Below, piece after piece: positions 1-11,639 of a DNA stretch of 64,000 bases (position 1 is its first letter; each line of letters opens with the position of its first letter). The DNA is from Lunularia cruciata (lineage: Eukaryota; Streptophyta; Marchantiopsida; Lunulariales; Lunulariaceae). The translations under genes were made by a program, and so were the position numbers. The notes beneath the pieces are model-generated. The model searched no databases. It saw nothing but the letters and a program-made list of their open reading frames with translations, and was not told the DNA's origin. The DNA is taken from NCBI GenBank assembly GCA_948567375.1, contig OX419761.1:23934501-23998500 (forward strand). The letters are read 5' to 3'.

Positions 1-839
1 AGAGTTGAAACAGATTGGCTCTATAAGAAGTTACATCACGTAGTTCCAAAACACCATCATGCAAATTCCAGATATATTGGAAGGTGAAGCTTTGTGAGGG
101 GCTTGAAGGCGAGAACCAAATTAGAGGGTACTATGCAAGAGCCACAACACTTGGAGGAAGCCATGCGGCCAAACGTTTTGATTCCTTGGTGGCAACAACT
201 TGGTCTTGACCTTGACCTCCACAGACCAATACACTACACACAAGTGGAGGAGCCTGCACCCATGGAGATTGATGCCATTCAACAAAGACCACTTGGCATA
301 GCAGATAAAGAGAAACTATGACAAAATAGTGGTTTTTTTTATTGTCACCTATTGGGGCATTGCATTGCTAAATGTCCACTCAAGAATGGACGACCTCAAC
401 AAGTTGCCCAAGTGGAGGTCATGGAGAGGAATGATGAAGGAAAAAAGGAATCCCAATAGGAGATTTCGAGCCGCCTACTGGGAGCTTGATTAGTTCCAAT
501 GGGATTGAAGGCTTGACCTATGCAAGTTTGGTTCACTTGCAAGGTATGATATCTAATTGGGGTTGTAGGATTTTAGTTGATTTTGGAAGTTTAGAAAATT
601 GCATGTCTATGCAAGTAGCAAAAAAATTGGGTATTCCTATCAAGCTAGTGATTGGAAGTAGTTTGATGATGGCGGATGGTAGAAAGGGTTCTGCATTCTG
701 CACCTTGCATCTTGTTACCTTCAAAATTGGGAAGGAGTGTTTGGAGTGTATGAGGTTTGTAGTGGCACCTCTACACTATGATATCATTCTGAGTCTACCT
801 TGGCTTGAATGTCATAAGGTTCAATTTGATTCGACCTGA
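1..839 (+). pseudogene. Element A gag C-terminal part and protease
   Basis: The first 480 bases match the C-terminal third of B gag, including the stretch ending in a CCHC zinc knuckle near 330-372. The first Cys of the knuckle is changed to Phe (FFYCHLLGHCIAKC). The retropepsin-like domain follows at 486-839. Its active-site motif reads VDFG where B has VDSG, so the catalytic Asp remains but the Ser is lost. The conserved downstream ILSLPWLE block, equivalent to the ILG.PWL motif, is present. Several stops break gag. In the family this region packages RNA and cleaves the polyprotein. Confidence 0.85.
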
Positions 840-921
840 TGCCAAATTCAAGTACAACATCGAGGTAGGAAATTCTGATTAGGTTGTCTGGCACCTCTAA
901 GTAAGACACCTAAGAATAGTC

Positions 922-1101
922 AGTCCCAAGATGGGAAGTTTGTGGAGAAGGTAGCCATAGAGTGAACCTTAAAGGAAGTGGAGTCCCAAGATGGGAAGTT
1001 TGCCAAGAAGGCAACCATAGAGCAAGCTTGGAAGAGAGATGAGTCCCTAGAAGGGAAGTTTGTTAGTAAAACAGCCATAGAGCAAGCTTTAGAGGAAGAT
1101 A
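922..1101 (+). repeat. Three 60-bp in-frame repeats between protease and RT of A
   Basis: Three consecutive 60-bp units start at 922, 982 and 1042, each beginning AGTCCC and containing a core for GKF followed by A-IEQ. They encode 20-residue repeats lying between protease and reverse transcriptase. Unit 1 carries a TGA. The same array occurs in B at 15728-15907. Confidence 0.85.
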
Positions 1102-1148
1102 AGTCTATATTCGCGGTGTGGATCAAGCAGAATGCACAAGAATAATCT

Positions 1149-2745
1149 ATGGAGGACCAAGAGGTTCATCAAGCAATGGTTGATTGGATAGTTAAGGAGT
1201 TTGTGGACGTGTTTCCGGATGATCTGCCAAAGGGATTACCCTTTGATCGAGGTATGCCCTTTGAGATTGAGTTATTGCTAGGGAGTACTCCAATGAGTAG
1301 ACCAATCTATCGGCTCTCACTAAAGGAGTTAGAGGAGTTGCAAACAAAACTTACAAATTTTTTGGAGAAGGACTTCATATGACATAGTACCTCTCCTTGG
1401 GGAGCACCAGTACTATTTGTTCCAAAGAAGGATGGAGGACTTTGTTTTTGTATTGATTATCGTGGGCTCAAAAGCAAACCGTGAAGAATGCATATCTCTT
1501 GCCTTAGATCGATGACTTGCTTGATCAACTAAGTGGAACACGCTACTTTTCCAAGTTGGATCTTTGCAACGACTATTGGCAAATTCCCATTGAGAGAGAG
1601 GATGTGAAAAATACTGCCTTTTGTACAAGGTATGGGCATTTTGAGTGGAGAGTTCTACCTTTTGGACTCACTAATGCTCTCGCAGTCTTCATGAACAGAT
1701 GCATCGGGTGTTGGATGGACTATTGGATTGGTCCATGGTGGTGTTCTTGGATGATATCTTAATTTATAGTAAGACAGAGGCAGAACACGTGAATCATGTG
1801 CGAGAAGTCCTAAGACGACTACAACAATGGAAATTTTACTACAAGAAGTCAAAGTGTGCCTTTTGGCAGAAGGAGGTTACCTTCTTGGGTCATAAGATCT
1901 CATCAGAGGAGATCAAGATGGAAGAAGAGAAGATCAAGGCCATTACTGATTGGCCTACCCCAAAGGATGCTACAGAAGTACGGGCATTCAATGGATTGGC
2001 CAGTTTTTACCGGTTCATCCATTATTATGCTCATGTGGCTGCACCATTGACTGACCTCTTGGGAAAGAACTCGGGCTTCTAGTGGACCACCGAGCATGAA
2101 GAAGCATTCCAAAAGTTAAAGCATATGGTGTCTTCAAGACCCATTCTTCAACCATATGATCCTCAACTACCATGTGTGGTTGATTTTGATGCTTCTAACT
2201 TTGCAATTGGAGCCGTGCTGCAACAAGAATTCCCAGATGGATTTTATCCCATTGCCTTTGTGTCTCGCTGACTCAATATGGCTAAACAAAATTACTCTAC
2301 TTGAGATCAAGAACAACTTGCAATGGTATATGCCAACAAGGTATGGAGGCATTACCTCTTGGAGAAACAAGTGATCATGCAAATTGATCACAAACCATTG
2401 TTGCAGACCTTACACTTGGAACACATGAAGAGTCGACATCATCGATGGGAGGAACAACTCCAATTTTATGACATCAAACTTGAGTACAAACCAGGTCGGT
2501 TCCATGCCATCCTTGATGCTTTATCACAACGACCTGATTTGAAGTCTCTTCCTCTCATCATAGCGGCAATTTCAATGGTGTTAGTTGGCTCCAAGGTCCA
2601 AAATGAGTTCAAGTCAACTCTACACCAAGATCCCTTCTTCCAAATGGTACATGGTCATGATAAGGAGTACAACACCTTCTCCATCAAGGAGGGCTTTTTA
2701 TTCCATGAGGACCGGATCTATGTTCTAGCTAAAGGTGATCTTTGA
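1149..2745 (+). pseudogene. Element A reverse transcriptase and RNase H
   Basis: The RT N-terminal block (DDLPKGLP...) starts about 1203, followed by PKKDGGLC, the PFGLTNA block near 1666 and the catalytic FLDDIL box near 1742-1760. The thumb and connection continue through LGHKIS and GLASFY, and RNase H begins with the VDFDASNF motif near 2180. TDHKPLL-type and LEYKPGRFH motifs follow near 2380-2500. At least five in-frame stops and frame changes (for example at 1380, 2080 and 2270) break it. These domains copy genomic RNA into cDNA in the virus-like particle of an active element. Confidence 0.9.
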
Positions 2746-3637
2746 CTTTTGTGCCGTCAAGAAGCCCATGATTTACCCATCGCGTGTCACATGGGTGTGG
2801 ATAAGACCTTGAGCACCCTCCAACGTCAATGGTGGTGGCCCAACATGACACAATATGTTCAAGAATTTGTCCAATTGTGTGAGCTGCCAATGTAACAAGG
2901 CTAGCAACGAGAAGCCAAGTAGAAGCCGAGTAGAATCCTTCAACCACTTGCCATTCCATCCGCTTGCTGGGAGCATGTGAGCTTGGATCTCATCACATCC
3001 TTGCCAAAGACAAAACAAGGACACACCGCAATCATGGTGTTTGTGGATAAGCTTAGTAAGCAAATCCACTTAGCACCAACCTGTGATACCGTGGATGCTC
3101 AAACCTTAGCGCAAATCTACTTCAATAATGTCTTCAAGCATCATTGGATGCCACGTGTACTCATCTCTAACCGTGATCCTTGATTTACCAAGAAGTTTTG
3201 GCAAGCACTCTTCTAGATACTTGGCACCAAGCTTGCTTTATCCACGGCTTATCATTCTCAAACTGATGGACAAACCAAATGTGCAAATCATACATTGGAG
3301 GATATGTTGTGTACTTTTGTCAATGTCCACCATACCAATTGAGATGAATGTCTTGTAGTTGCAGAATTTGCCTACAACAATTCCAAACATGCAAGCACCA
3401 GATTTTCTCCTTTCTTTCTCAATTTTGGCCAAGATCCGCTTGTTCCTAATTCTCTTCTTGCTCCCCCTCCATCTCAAGTTCCTCATACTTCCACATTCTT
3501 GACCATTATATCCCAATCTCCCCAACAAGCCAAGTGTCACCTCCTTGTTGCTCAGAACCACCAAAAACAATATGCAGACCACCATCGTCGTGATCTCACC
3601 TTTGAAATTGGTGATAAAGTCATGCTATCCTCTAGTT
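2746..3637 (+). pseudogene. Element A integrase
   Basis: Homologous to the intact B integrase at 17571-18641. The first catalytic Asp is kept (SLDLITSLPK, about 2983). The second block reads LISNRDP, so the expected Asp is Asn. The catalytic Glu codon reads AAA (Lys) at 3277-3279, in QTKCAN where B has QTERTN. A TGA precedes the FT of the second block at 3181. The enzyme therefore lacks two of its three catalytic acids. Confidence 0.88.
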
Positions 3638-3641
3638 TCGA

Positions 3642-3862
3642 CTTCTAGAAGGAAGCTTCTTGAGAAGCTTTTTAGTTAACTTGGCTTCACTCTAAGAAAG
3701 CGGCTTGAGGAAGCTTCTTGAGAAGCTTCTCAAGGGCCTTGTATGCTACATATAAATACCAAAGCCAAAGCTCATGCTAGGCATTTGGAGTTTTCTCTCA
3801 TTTGACTGTCCCAATGTGAGTTTCCATTCTCTTATTTCTCTCCTTGGATTCAGTCTTTTACA
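3642..3862 (+). repeat. Element A LTR remnant (3' half)
   Basis: Matches the B 3' LTR from the CTTCTAGAAGG motif to the terminal TTTTACA, including the TATA box (CATATAAATACC) near 3749 and several GAAGCTTC palindromes. The first half of the LTR is missing through the same deletion that removed the pol C-terminus. Confidence 0.88.
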
Positions 3863-3867
3863 CTAGA

Positions 3868-5090
3868 TGATATCAAATGCCATTACTATTGGGCCCAAGA
3901 TGAGCAATAATGTGATGGAATACATTTGAAGTTGCCTAGTCTATCAACAAAATAAATCCTCTAATTAGGCTCTTGGAGGACTCTTTTAACCCCTCCCTAC
4001 TACTACACAACATTGGGAATAGGTCAACATGGATCAGGTTTGTGAATTGCCCACGACCACTTCAAGGTTTGACTCCTTTGTAATCTTTGAAGATCAACTC
4101 AGCAAAATGATTAATGTGTGTCCTACAACCAAGGATGTGACCACTCCACAATTAGCGCACTTGTACTTAGTGATAGCCTTTTCTCACCATGGCATGTCTT
4201 GAGTGTTCATCATTGATCAAGGCACTCAATCCATTAGCTTTTTTTGGAGAACACTCTTGGGCATCTTCAAAACCAAATTGGCCATGTCCACAATATACCA
4301 TCTACAAACCAATGGACAAACAAAGCTGGCTGATTGCACTATTGAAGGCATGCATTGGAGTTTCATCTTAGAGGAGCAAGAAAGGTGGGACACCTTACCT
4401 CCATTGGTAGAATTTGCATATGACAATTCAGTGAATGTATTTACATAAGTCACACTATCCTTCCTCATGTATGGGGAGCATCCTTTCACACCTTCAATCT
4501 TGGTAAAGATCCACTCAATAACTATAAAAGTTGATATTCTCAATACTTTTGTTTTTAGAATCTAACAAGGTGTGGAGAATGTCAAACATAGATTGTAAAA
4601 TAAATAGAAACAATATGCAGATGCACATTGTAGGCACATGGAGTTTAGAATTGGAGATCAAGTCTAGCTATACACAACCAATCTCATGTTAGTTGACCTT
4701 TATAAGCTCAAACCTCATTTTATTGGGCCTTTTTGCATCTTTTATCAAATTGTTGCTATGGCCCATCACCTCAAGTTACTACCACGCATGAAGATCCATC
4801 TAATGTTCCATCTTTCCTTACTACACATATATGCACCTTGACTACTCCTATTTTCCTTCCATATAAGAAGTAAGACCTTGTTCAACACTCATTGATTGCA
4901 TGGAGGAATATGAAATTGAATGTATTCTTAAAAAATGCACCCGTGATACCCACCATTTGTGTATGGAATATCTTGTACATTGGAAAGTGTACCCATTATA
5001 TGAGGCAACATGAGAGCCAATGGCTAACTTGATCTATATATTGGTGATAGTTCAAAATTTTGAGCAACAGCTTTACAACAAAGACATTGT
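3868..5090 (+). pseudogene. Element M integrase and chromodomain remnant
   Basis: This is a D-type chromovirus fragment entering at the integrase zinc-binding region (HYYWAQDE..., compare D at 25890). The first catalytic Asp survives in MDQVCELP near 4030. The second block is IIDQGTQ near 4209. The position of the catalytic Glu is Lys (GQTKLAD near 4318), as in D. The chromodomain region near 4905-5035 keeps a tyrosine- and tryptophan-rich core. TGA and TAA codons interrupt the frame throughout. The upstream part is missing where element A abuts. Confidence 0.8.
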
Positions 5091-5093
5091 ATC

Positions 5094-5108
5094 TAAAAAG
5101 GGAAGAGG
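5094..5108 (+). promoter_or_regulatory. Polypurine tract of element M
   Basis: AAAAAGGGAAGAGG lies directly before the LTR start. It corresponds to the D polypurine tract at 27118-27130 and would prime plus-strand cDNA synthesis. Confidence 0.6.
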
Positions 5109-5110
5109 TT

Positions 5111-5599
5111 TATAATATCATTTGATAGACATATTATCTAGAGGTAGAAATTGGTTTGGTAATATTTGGAAGGATATTGTATATAATGGTCTATGTGGAT
5201 CAGATAAAGATATCACAAAAAGGTTCTTTTACTAATAAGGAAAAGGCCAAAAACACCTTAAAAGTTTTAGCGCCAATTTTGAAGCATAAACATATGAATT
5301 AAGCCTTGAAAAATGAAAAAATTGGCCTTTTTGGGCTTTCTTTAGGAAAATTCCTCAAAGATTCCCTTTAGGAAAACTTGTTTGACTAACCAAATAGGAC
5401 AAGGATTGACATATCACCAAGTCATGTAACTAATCTAAGGGTAGAGCTAGTTGATATGTCACTAATCTATATGTCTATCCAAGGATGGAGGTCTCTTTGA
5501 GTGGATACTCTTCACTATACCAAAAAGACAAGGTGCTCCTTTTGAGCATCAGAGTATTGAAGGATGAAACCTTGTGTTTCCTATCCTTGGAACATTACA
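5111..5599 (+). repeat. Element M 3' LTR (single-unit D-type LTR)
   Basis: About 489 bp, related to the D LTR: it carries the TTGGTTTGGTAA, AGTATCACCAAAAG-like and ATGAATTA-GCC blocks in the same order and ends CATTACA. The start is TATAATATC, a decayed TGTAATACC. It holds only one copy of the ~155-bp unit that is duplicated in D and D2. Confidence 0.75.
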
Positions 5600-5872
5600 T
5601 TGGGTCCCTATTTAGTTTTGTTTCTTGGTAGGACTTTGACCTCTTTCCTTCTAGGTAGGTGATCTAGATTTCCTATTGTGACCATTGGGATGATCTCCAT
5701 TGTTAATATTGCTTGTCAATTCAATTTTAGAGAAGAAAGTTGCCTACCTCAAAGATGATTGCACCATTGCAAGAGATTGTTCCTTTTCCTAATTCTTAAG
5801 GACTAGAGCCGTAATAAGAGTGCCATCTAAATTGTGATCATCTTCCACCTCACTCTTGGATCCCAATTTTGA
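5600..5872 (-). pseudogene. Possible C-terminal fragment of J (H-family)
   Basis: Read on the minus strand it gives a long, mostly open, charged stretch (SEVEDDHNLDG...) like the acidic segment after the conserved domain in H. It also lies exactly where J should continue if F/G inserted into J: J sequence abuts the far side of G at 44037. The link rests on position and composition, because the stretch is too decayed for a convincing alignment by eye. It could instead be unrelated intergenic sequence. Confidence 0.3.
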
Positions 5873-6355
5873 TGTAACAATATGGAGTTTACCAATGAGT
5901 TAATCAAGACTAACAAAGTAGCAAGTAGGCCAAATTAGCAAAGAATTGTAAGAATATTCTAGAAGTATCTAGGAAGCTACTTGGTACCTTTCAAGTATTG
6001 GGTAATTTTCATGCCAAGTGGCAACTTCTAGGAAGAAGCTTCTTTATTATCTTAGATTGCATATCAAGTAGGTGGCTTCTAGAAGGAAGCTTCTAGATTA
6101 TCTCAACTTGCATGCCAAGAAAGTGACTTCTAAAGGAAAGCTTGTTGAGAAGCTTCTCAATTAGCTTGGCTTGCATTTTAAGAAAATGGCTTTTAGGAAG
6201 CTTCCTAAGAAACTTCTTAAGAGCCTTATATGTTCTCTACAAATAGCAAAGCCTAAGCTCATGCTAGGCATTCAAAGTTTCCCTCATTCAAGAGTCCCAA
6301 TGTGATCTTTCATATTGATCTTCTATTCTCCTATTTCTCTATTTGGTCTTTTACA
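5873..6355 (+). repeat. Element F 5' LTR
   Basis: 483 bp, TGTAACAATATGG...TTTTACA, clearly the A/B-family LTR with extra GAAGCTTC-like palindromes and a TATA-like CTACAAATAG near 6237. The flanking TTTGA (5868-5872) and the TTGGG after the matching 3' LTR of G (44037-44041) are only weakly alike, so the TSD is decayed, or F and G are different insertions. Confidence 0.88.
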
Positions 6356-6377
6356 TTGGTGTTAGGATAGGAATAGG

Positions 6378-6605
6378 ATGGATGCAATTTATGGACCACC
6401 AAATCCATTTCCGCCAAACCATTGGGATTTTTATATCTATGTATTACCTAAGTATCTTTTCATGCAATTCATCATCTCATGCTTTGGGTAGATTTTTTTG
6501 AATGTGATCACCTTGTCGGATGAACCCTTGGTACTTTTGGTTGTAACTTATGAGGAATGGTGGATGTGTTGCATGTATATGTTAACCGAGATAAATTGGA
6601 GGTAG
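6378..6605 (+). pseudogene. Element F leader ORF (ORF0)
   Basis: ATGGATGCAATTTATGG starts a reading frame homologous to the B leader ORF (MDAIYGPPNP...). It has a TAG inside (after CFG) and ends at the conserved TAG at 6603-6605. The gag-equivalent ATG is in the same frame at 6624. Function unknown; see the findings on ORF0. Confidence 0.7.
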
Positions 6606-6623
6606 TTTGATAGAGTAGTAGCC

Positions 6624-7606
6624 ATGGTGGCAATGCCCAAAGTTATCATTGCCATGCAACAACAAATTGAGCATCTTTACTTGATTGTTGGAAGAAGATC
6701 ATCAACGACAAGAGCATATAAAGAGAGCACTATTTTGAGAAGGAGAAGAATGAATCTGCTTTTTGAAGCCCAAAATATTTGAAAAAAGAACCTCTTGGGC
6801 ATACTTCAGAATTTTTTGGTTAATTGTGAACAATATTATGAAGCTACAAATCTTCAAGATGAAGAGAGTCATATTATCTTGGCTTCAAGCCAATTGATGG
6901 AGTAACAAAACTATGGTGGAACTTCTAAGTGAAACAAGTTGAACAATGGTTTGTTGTGCCAATCTTGCCATAAGAAGAATTCAAGAGTCTAATAATAGGG
7001 TAATTCTTAGCTATAAATGCCACACAAGTGGCATGAGATAAGTTGACAGAATTGAAGTAAATTAGTTTTGTAAGAAGTTATATCTCAATCCCAGAACACC
7101 ATAATGTAAATTCTAGATATAATAGAAGGTGAAGCTCTAGATCAATTTGTGAGGAAATTGAAGTCATGCACCAAATTGGAATTGACCATGAGGGAGCCTC
7201 AAGACTTGGGAGAAGCCACGCAGTTGACTAAGCATTTTGATTCCTTGGTTGTGACAACTTAGTCTTGACTTTGACCTTTATCAAACTTATGCACACACTA
7301 CACACAAATGGAAGAGTTGGCTCTAATGGACATCAATGCCATCCAATGGAAACCACTTGGCCCTACAGATAGGTTGAGATTAATTGATTGAAATATTGAT
7401 TATGTTATCTAGCAACTTTGAGTAAGACACCTAAGAATAATAAGTTCTAAGATGGGAAGTTTGTCAATAAAGAAACCATAGAGAAAGCTTTGGAAGAAGA
7501 TAACCGTATTTTTTGGTGTGGACCAAGCTAATCATACATGGAGAATCTAATGAGGGCCAAAAACCTCATCAAGCAATGGTTTATGAAATAGTTTAGGAGT
7601 TGTAGA
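6624..7606 (+). pseudogene. Element F gag and protease-RT linker, internally deleted
   Basis: Homologous to B gag: coiled MQQQIEHL start, then the FEATNLQDE and TILPI-like blocks up to the TDRLR segment near 7370. The zinc knuckle and all of the protease are deleted. Sequence resumes near 7395 in the segment before RT with a single copy of the 60-bp repeat (about 7436-7495) and stops at 7606, where element E is inserted. The RT continues at 35400. Confidence 0.75.
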
Positions 7607-8024
7607 TGTAGAAGACTGAGATCAAGGAAAGAAATAAGAGAATGGAAGATTGGAGTAGGAGATCATATTGGGACACTTGAATAAGGGAAAATCCAAATGC
7701 CTTATATGAGCTTAGGATCTGGTATTTATAGAGAAATATACAAGGCTCTTGAGAAACTTCTCAAGAAGCCGTCTACTTGGAGTGCAAGCCAAGTTGATTA
7801 GGAAGCTTCTCAAGAAGCTTCCTTTTAAAAGCCGCTTACTTGGCATGCAAGCTAAGCTACCCAAGAAGCTTCCCAAGAACCTTCTTCCTTGGCATGCTCA
7901 TTATGCAATACTTGGAAGGTGTCAATTAACTTCCTAGATGCTTCTAGAATATTCTTAGCTAATTTGGACTATTTGCTACTTTGTTAATCTTGACTAACTC
8001 ATTTGTAAGCTCCATTTTATTACA
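7607..8024 (-). repeat. Element E 3' LTR
   Basis: 418 bp in minus orientation (TGTAGAAGACTGA... to ...TTATTACA on the plus strand). It matches F and B LTRs, including AAGCTTC clusters, the TATA-like TATTTATAG near 7731 and the TGTAATAAAATGG start. The polypurine tract complement TATTCCTCCACCGC lies at 8025-8038. Confidence 0.88.
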
Positions 8025-8038
8025 TATTCCTCCACCGC

Positions 8039-9420
8039 TTGTTGGTGATATCTTTGTCACCAAGCAAGCTTCAAACTCTTGGATGGCCATTTGTGCATTT
8101 TGGAGGTGAGAAAGAGGTTCCCAAGTGGCATCATGAAGGCAATACTCTTTCCAGAGGACTCTATACTATGTATGTTGTTGGCGGCCTTGTTAGATGTAGC
8201 AACGCACAAGGATACAATCAACTTCATACTCCTCATGATCATTGATAGGGCCAGGTAGAGGAGGAGGTTTGACACAAGAGGAAAAGGAAGATGGATTGGA
8301 AAAAAAGGGTTCCAACTTGGAAATGTGAAAGATAGGGTGGATTTGCATATGAGAAAGCAAGGCAAGTCAATAAGCAACAAGAGAAATGATCTAAGTGACA
8401 TCAAATGGACCTATTGAGTAAAGATCAAGTTTACAGACTTGGGTATCACGTGAGAAGAGTAAGGTTACTAGAAGAAAGCATGACTTTATCACCAAATTGA
8501 AATGTGAGATTGTGACGATGAGTTTAGTTGAAAAGTGAACTGGTCCGCATACTGTTTTTGATAATTTTGTGCAACAAGGAAATGAGATCTGGCTTGTTGT
8601 AGGGATTGAGATATGGTTGTCAACAAGGTAGAAGTATGAGGGATATGAAATGGAGGAGGAGCAAGAAGGGAATTTAGAACAAGTGGTTCTTGGCAAAAAT
8701 TAAGGAAGAAAAGATAGAATTAGGTGCTTGCCTGTTTGGAATTATTGTTGGCAAACTCAGTAGTTGCAAGATAGTTGTCTTAGTTGGTATTGTAAACATT
8801 AATGATGGCATAAAGCATATTCTCCAAGGTGCAATTTGCATTTTTGGTTTGTCCATCAGTTTGAGGATGACATGTCATGGACAAAGCAAACTTGGTGCCA
8901 AATATTTGGACGAGTGCTTGGCAAAATTTCCGGTGAAACAAGAGTCACAATCAAAGATGAGTACATGAGGTAGTCCATGTAGTCCATGATGCTTGAAGAC
9001 ATTTTCAAGGTAGATTAGGGCCAATGTTGGAGCATCCAATGTATCAAGGTTGGTGCCAAATGGATTAGCTTACTAAGCTTCTCCACAAACACCAAAATTG
9101 CTATGTGACCTTGCTTTGTCTTGGGCAAGGAGGGGATGAGATCTAAGCTCATGTGTTCTCATCAAGCAGATGGGATGGGAAGTGGTGGAAGGAGTCCACT
9201 AGGTTTTTGGTTGTTGGCTTTATTGCATTGGTAGCTCTCACAAGATTGGACAAACTCTTGAGCATCTCATGCCATGTTGGGCCACCACCATTGGCATTGT
9301 AGGGTACTCAAGGTCTTGTCCACACCCATGTGACAAACAATCAGTAAGTCATGGGCTTCTTGAAGGCACACAAGTCATAGATCACCCTTGATTGGAACAT
9401 AGATTTGGATCTCCAAGAAT
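8039..9420 (-). pseudogene. Element E chromodomain and integrase
   Basis: Reading leftward on the minus strand, the integrase zinc-finger region lies about 9170-9400, the catalytic core about 8700-9160 and the chromodomain about 8050-8270. The chromodomain keeps an EVDCILV-like start and a PLGNLF segment where B has EPLSHL. The catalytic Glu position is encoded by TTT complement (AAA, Lys) at 8843-8845 in DGQTKNAN. Multiple frameshifts are present. Confidence 0.8.
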
Positions 9421-9429
9421 AGAAGGCCT

Positions 9430-10755
9430 TCTTTGAAGGAGGGCATTGTATTTCCTTGTCATGTGTAGCAAGACAACCTTGTACCATCTAAAAGAAGGGA
9501 TCTTGTTGTAAAATTATCCTAAACTCAGTTTGGACCTTGGAATCAATTGACATTATTGTAATTGATATTGTGTTGAGAGGAAGAGACTTCAAATTAGGTT
9601 GTGATGATAGGGCATTAGGGATGACATGGAACCTACTAGGTTTGTACTCAAGTTTGAGGTCAAATAAATATAGTTGTTCCTCTCATCAATGATGTCAACT
9701 CTTCATGTGCTCCAAATGTAATGTTTGCAACAAGGGATTATGATCTATTCACATGATCACTTGTTTCCCAAGGGATAATGCCTCCATACCTTAGTAGCAT
9801 ATACCATTGCTAGTTGTTCCCAATTTCAAGTAGAGTAATTCCTTTCTGTGGTGTTTAGTTGGTGAGACATAAAGGCAATGGGATGTAATCCATCTAAGAA
9901 TTCTTGTTGTAACACAATTCCAATTGCAAAAGCATTAGAAGCATCAAAATCAACCATACAAGGCAATTGAGTGTCATATGGTTGAAGAATAGGTCTTGAA
10001 GACACCATATGTTTCAACTTCTAGAATAGTTCTTTGTGCTTGGAGGTCCACTCAAAGCTCAAGTTTTTCTCCAAGAAGTTGGTCAATGGTGTGGCTAAAT
10101 GAGCATAATAGTGAATGAACCATTGGTAAAAATTTGCCAATCCATTAAATGTCATACTTCTATAACATCCTCTAGAGTAAGCCAATCAATAATGGCCTTG
10201 ATTTTCTCCTTTTCCATCTTGATCCAGTCCAAAAAGATCTTGTGATCCATGAAGGTAATTTCTTTTTGCCAAAAGGCATACTTTGACTTCTTGCAATAAA
10301 ACTTCAATTGAAGTAGTCATCTTAAGACTTCTTGCATATAATTTGCATGTTCTACCTCTATCTTGCTATAGATTAAAATATCATCCAAGAACACCATCAT
10401 GTACTGATCCAATAGCCCATCCAACACTTGATGCATTTGATCCAAGAAGACTGTTGGAGTACTAGTGAGCCCAATAGGCAAAACTCTCCACTCAAAATGC
10501 CCATGCCTTGTATGGAAGGTAGTCTTTGTATATCTTCTCTATCAATGGGAATTTACTAATAGTTTCTTTGGAGATCCAACTTGGAGAAGTATCATGCTCC
10601 ACTCAATTGATCAAGCAAGTCATCAATTCAAGGCAAGGGATATGCACTTTTCATTGTTTGTTTGTTGAGACCACAATAATCAATACAAAAACAAAGTCCT
10701 TTGTCCTTCTTTGGCACAAAAAGTACTAATGCTCCCCAAGAAGATGTATTATATT
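9430..10755 (-). pseudogene. Element E RNase H and RT C-terminal two-thirds
   Basis: Minus-strand match to B RT-RNase H. VDFDASN lies at about 9940-9960, the PYDTQLPC segment upstream of it, and the FLDDILI box at about 10375-10395, encoded by the complement of ATATCATCCAAGAA. The PFGLT block lies near 10480. The frame is broken many times. The RT is interrupted at 10756 by transposon Q, resumes at 12992-13044, is interrupted again by C and ends beyond 33001. Confidence 0.85.
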
Positions 10756-11357
10756 AGGGGGTTTCAGAAATAGGTTTGACTGATGTCTACGGGATAAATA
10801 ATAAACTTCGTAACTATTTTTAGTGAACTCTGTAGCAAGATGAGTGCTAATAAATGAACGCTTCATAAATTATTATACTGTATATCACATGCAATTTGCA
10901 TTCATTTATAAAAATCAGACGCTATACTACAGATGTTTAGGAGTTCCGTAGTGAAATAAATGACTGTCAAAAGAGATGATGTGGCTTCTTGAGAGAGTCG
11001 CCACGTTTTTCTGGTGGGTGATTCTTAGAGTGGCATTTATGAAATTTTTTGGCGGATCTAAAATACCGCTCTCAACTAGTCAAATTCAAATTCACCATAT
11101 GCAAATGCAAATGTTGTGCAAATGCTCTTGTCAGTAAACTAAACCGGTGGTTTTTGTAGTTTTGCATTGGTGTGTTGGTTCATATCCATATATATTAGTA
11201 TGGTGAGGAGATAGCGTGAGTTATGGAAAATGATTTGCATCATCTTACGGCAACCAAGAAATTAATTGGAGATCAAAGAATTTTACTCCAAAAGGGCAAC
11301 ACAAATTTAGCAAAGACCTGATTACAATGTAGGTTCACATTTGGATGCAAAATCACC

Positions 11358-11639
11358 TTGCGCTATCAAGCAACTACCCACGGCAATGAGCGTCAACCAG
11401 CTTCAACCAGCGGCAACCAACGGGATACTATCTCTCTTGATGTACCTATCAATGTCTTGATCCAACCAAAGGCAACTTTGATTTGGGACCCGTTGTGGTT
11501 GGGAAAGAATCCTGTGATTTCAACACAAAGGAACTACAAACTCGAAGCGTATTTCCTCTCTCAAGATATTTTATTATCCAACTCAGCTTATGGTGATGTG
11601 GAAAGCATAAAACAATGGTATCTATTTTCAGAATTCTGA
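11358..11639 (+). other. 93-codon ORF inside transposon Q, unrecognised
   Basis: Open frame with a repetitive Gln/Ser/Thr-rich start (from the CAAC-rich repeat) followed by a more complex segment (LIWDPLWLGKNP...). A second open stretch in another frame continues about 11635-11768 (YVLGGNGLMDETL...). It does not resemble a transposase. It may be captured host exon sequence, as in Pack-type elements, or chance. I do not recognise a protein family. Confidence 0.25.

Larger units (their letters stand above)
1..3862 (+). mobile_element. Element A: Ty3/gypsy chromovirus, 5' end outside window
   Basis: Degenerate plus-strand copy closely similar to element B along its whole length. It enters the window inside gag and runs through protease, reverse transcriptase, RNase H and integrase. 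After the integrase C-terminal motif the sequence jumps at about 3636-3642 straight into the second half of the LTR, so the chromodomain, polypurine tract and LTR start (about 0.6 kb in B) have been deleted. The LTR remnant ends TTTTACA at 3862 and M-type integrase sequence follows, so A may sit inside M. Many in-frame stops show that it is dead. Confidence 0.9.
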
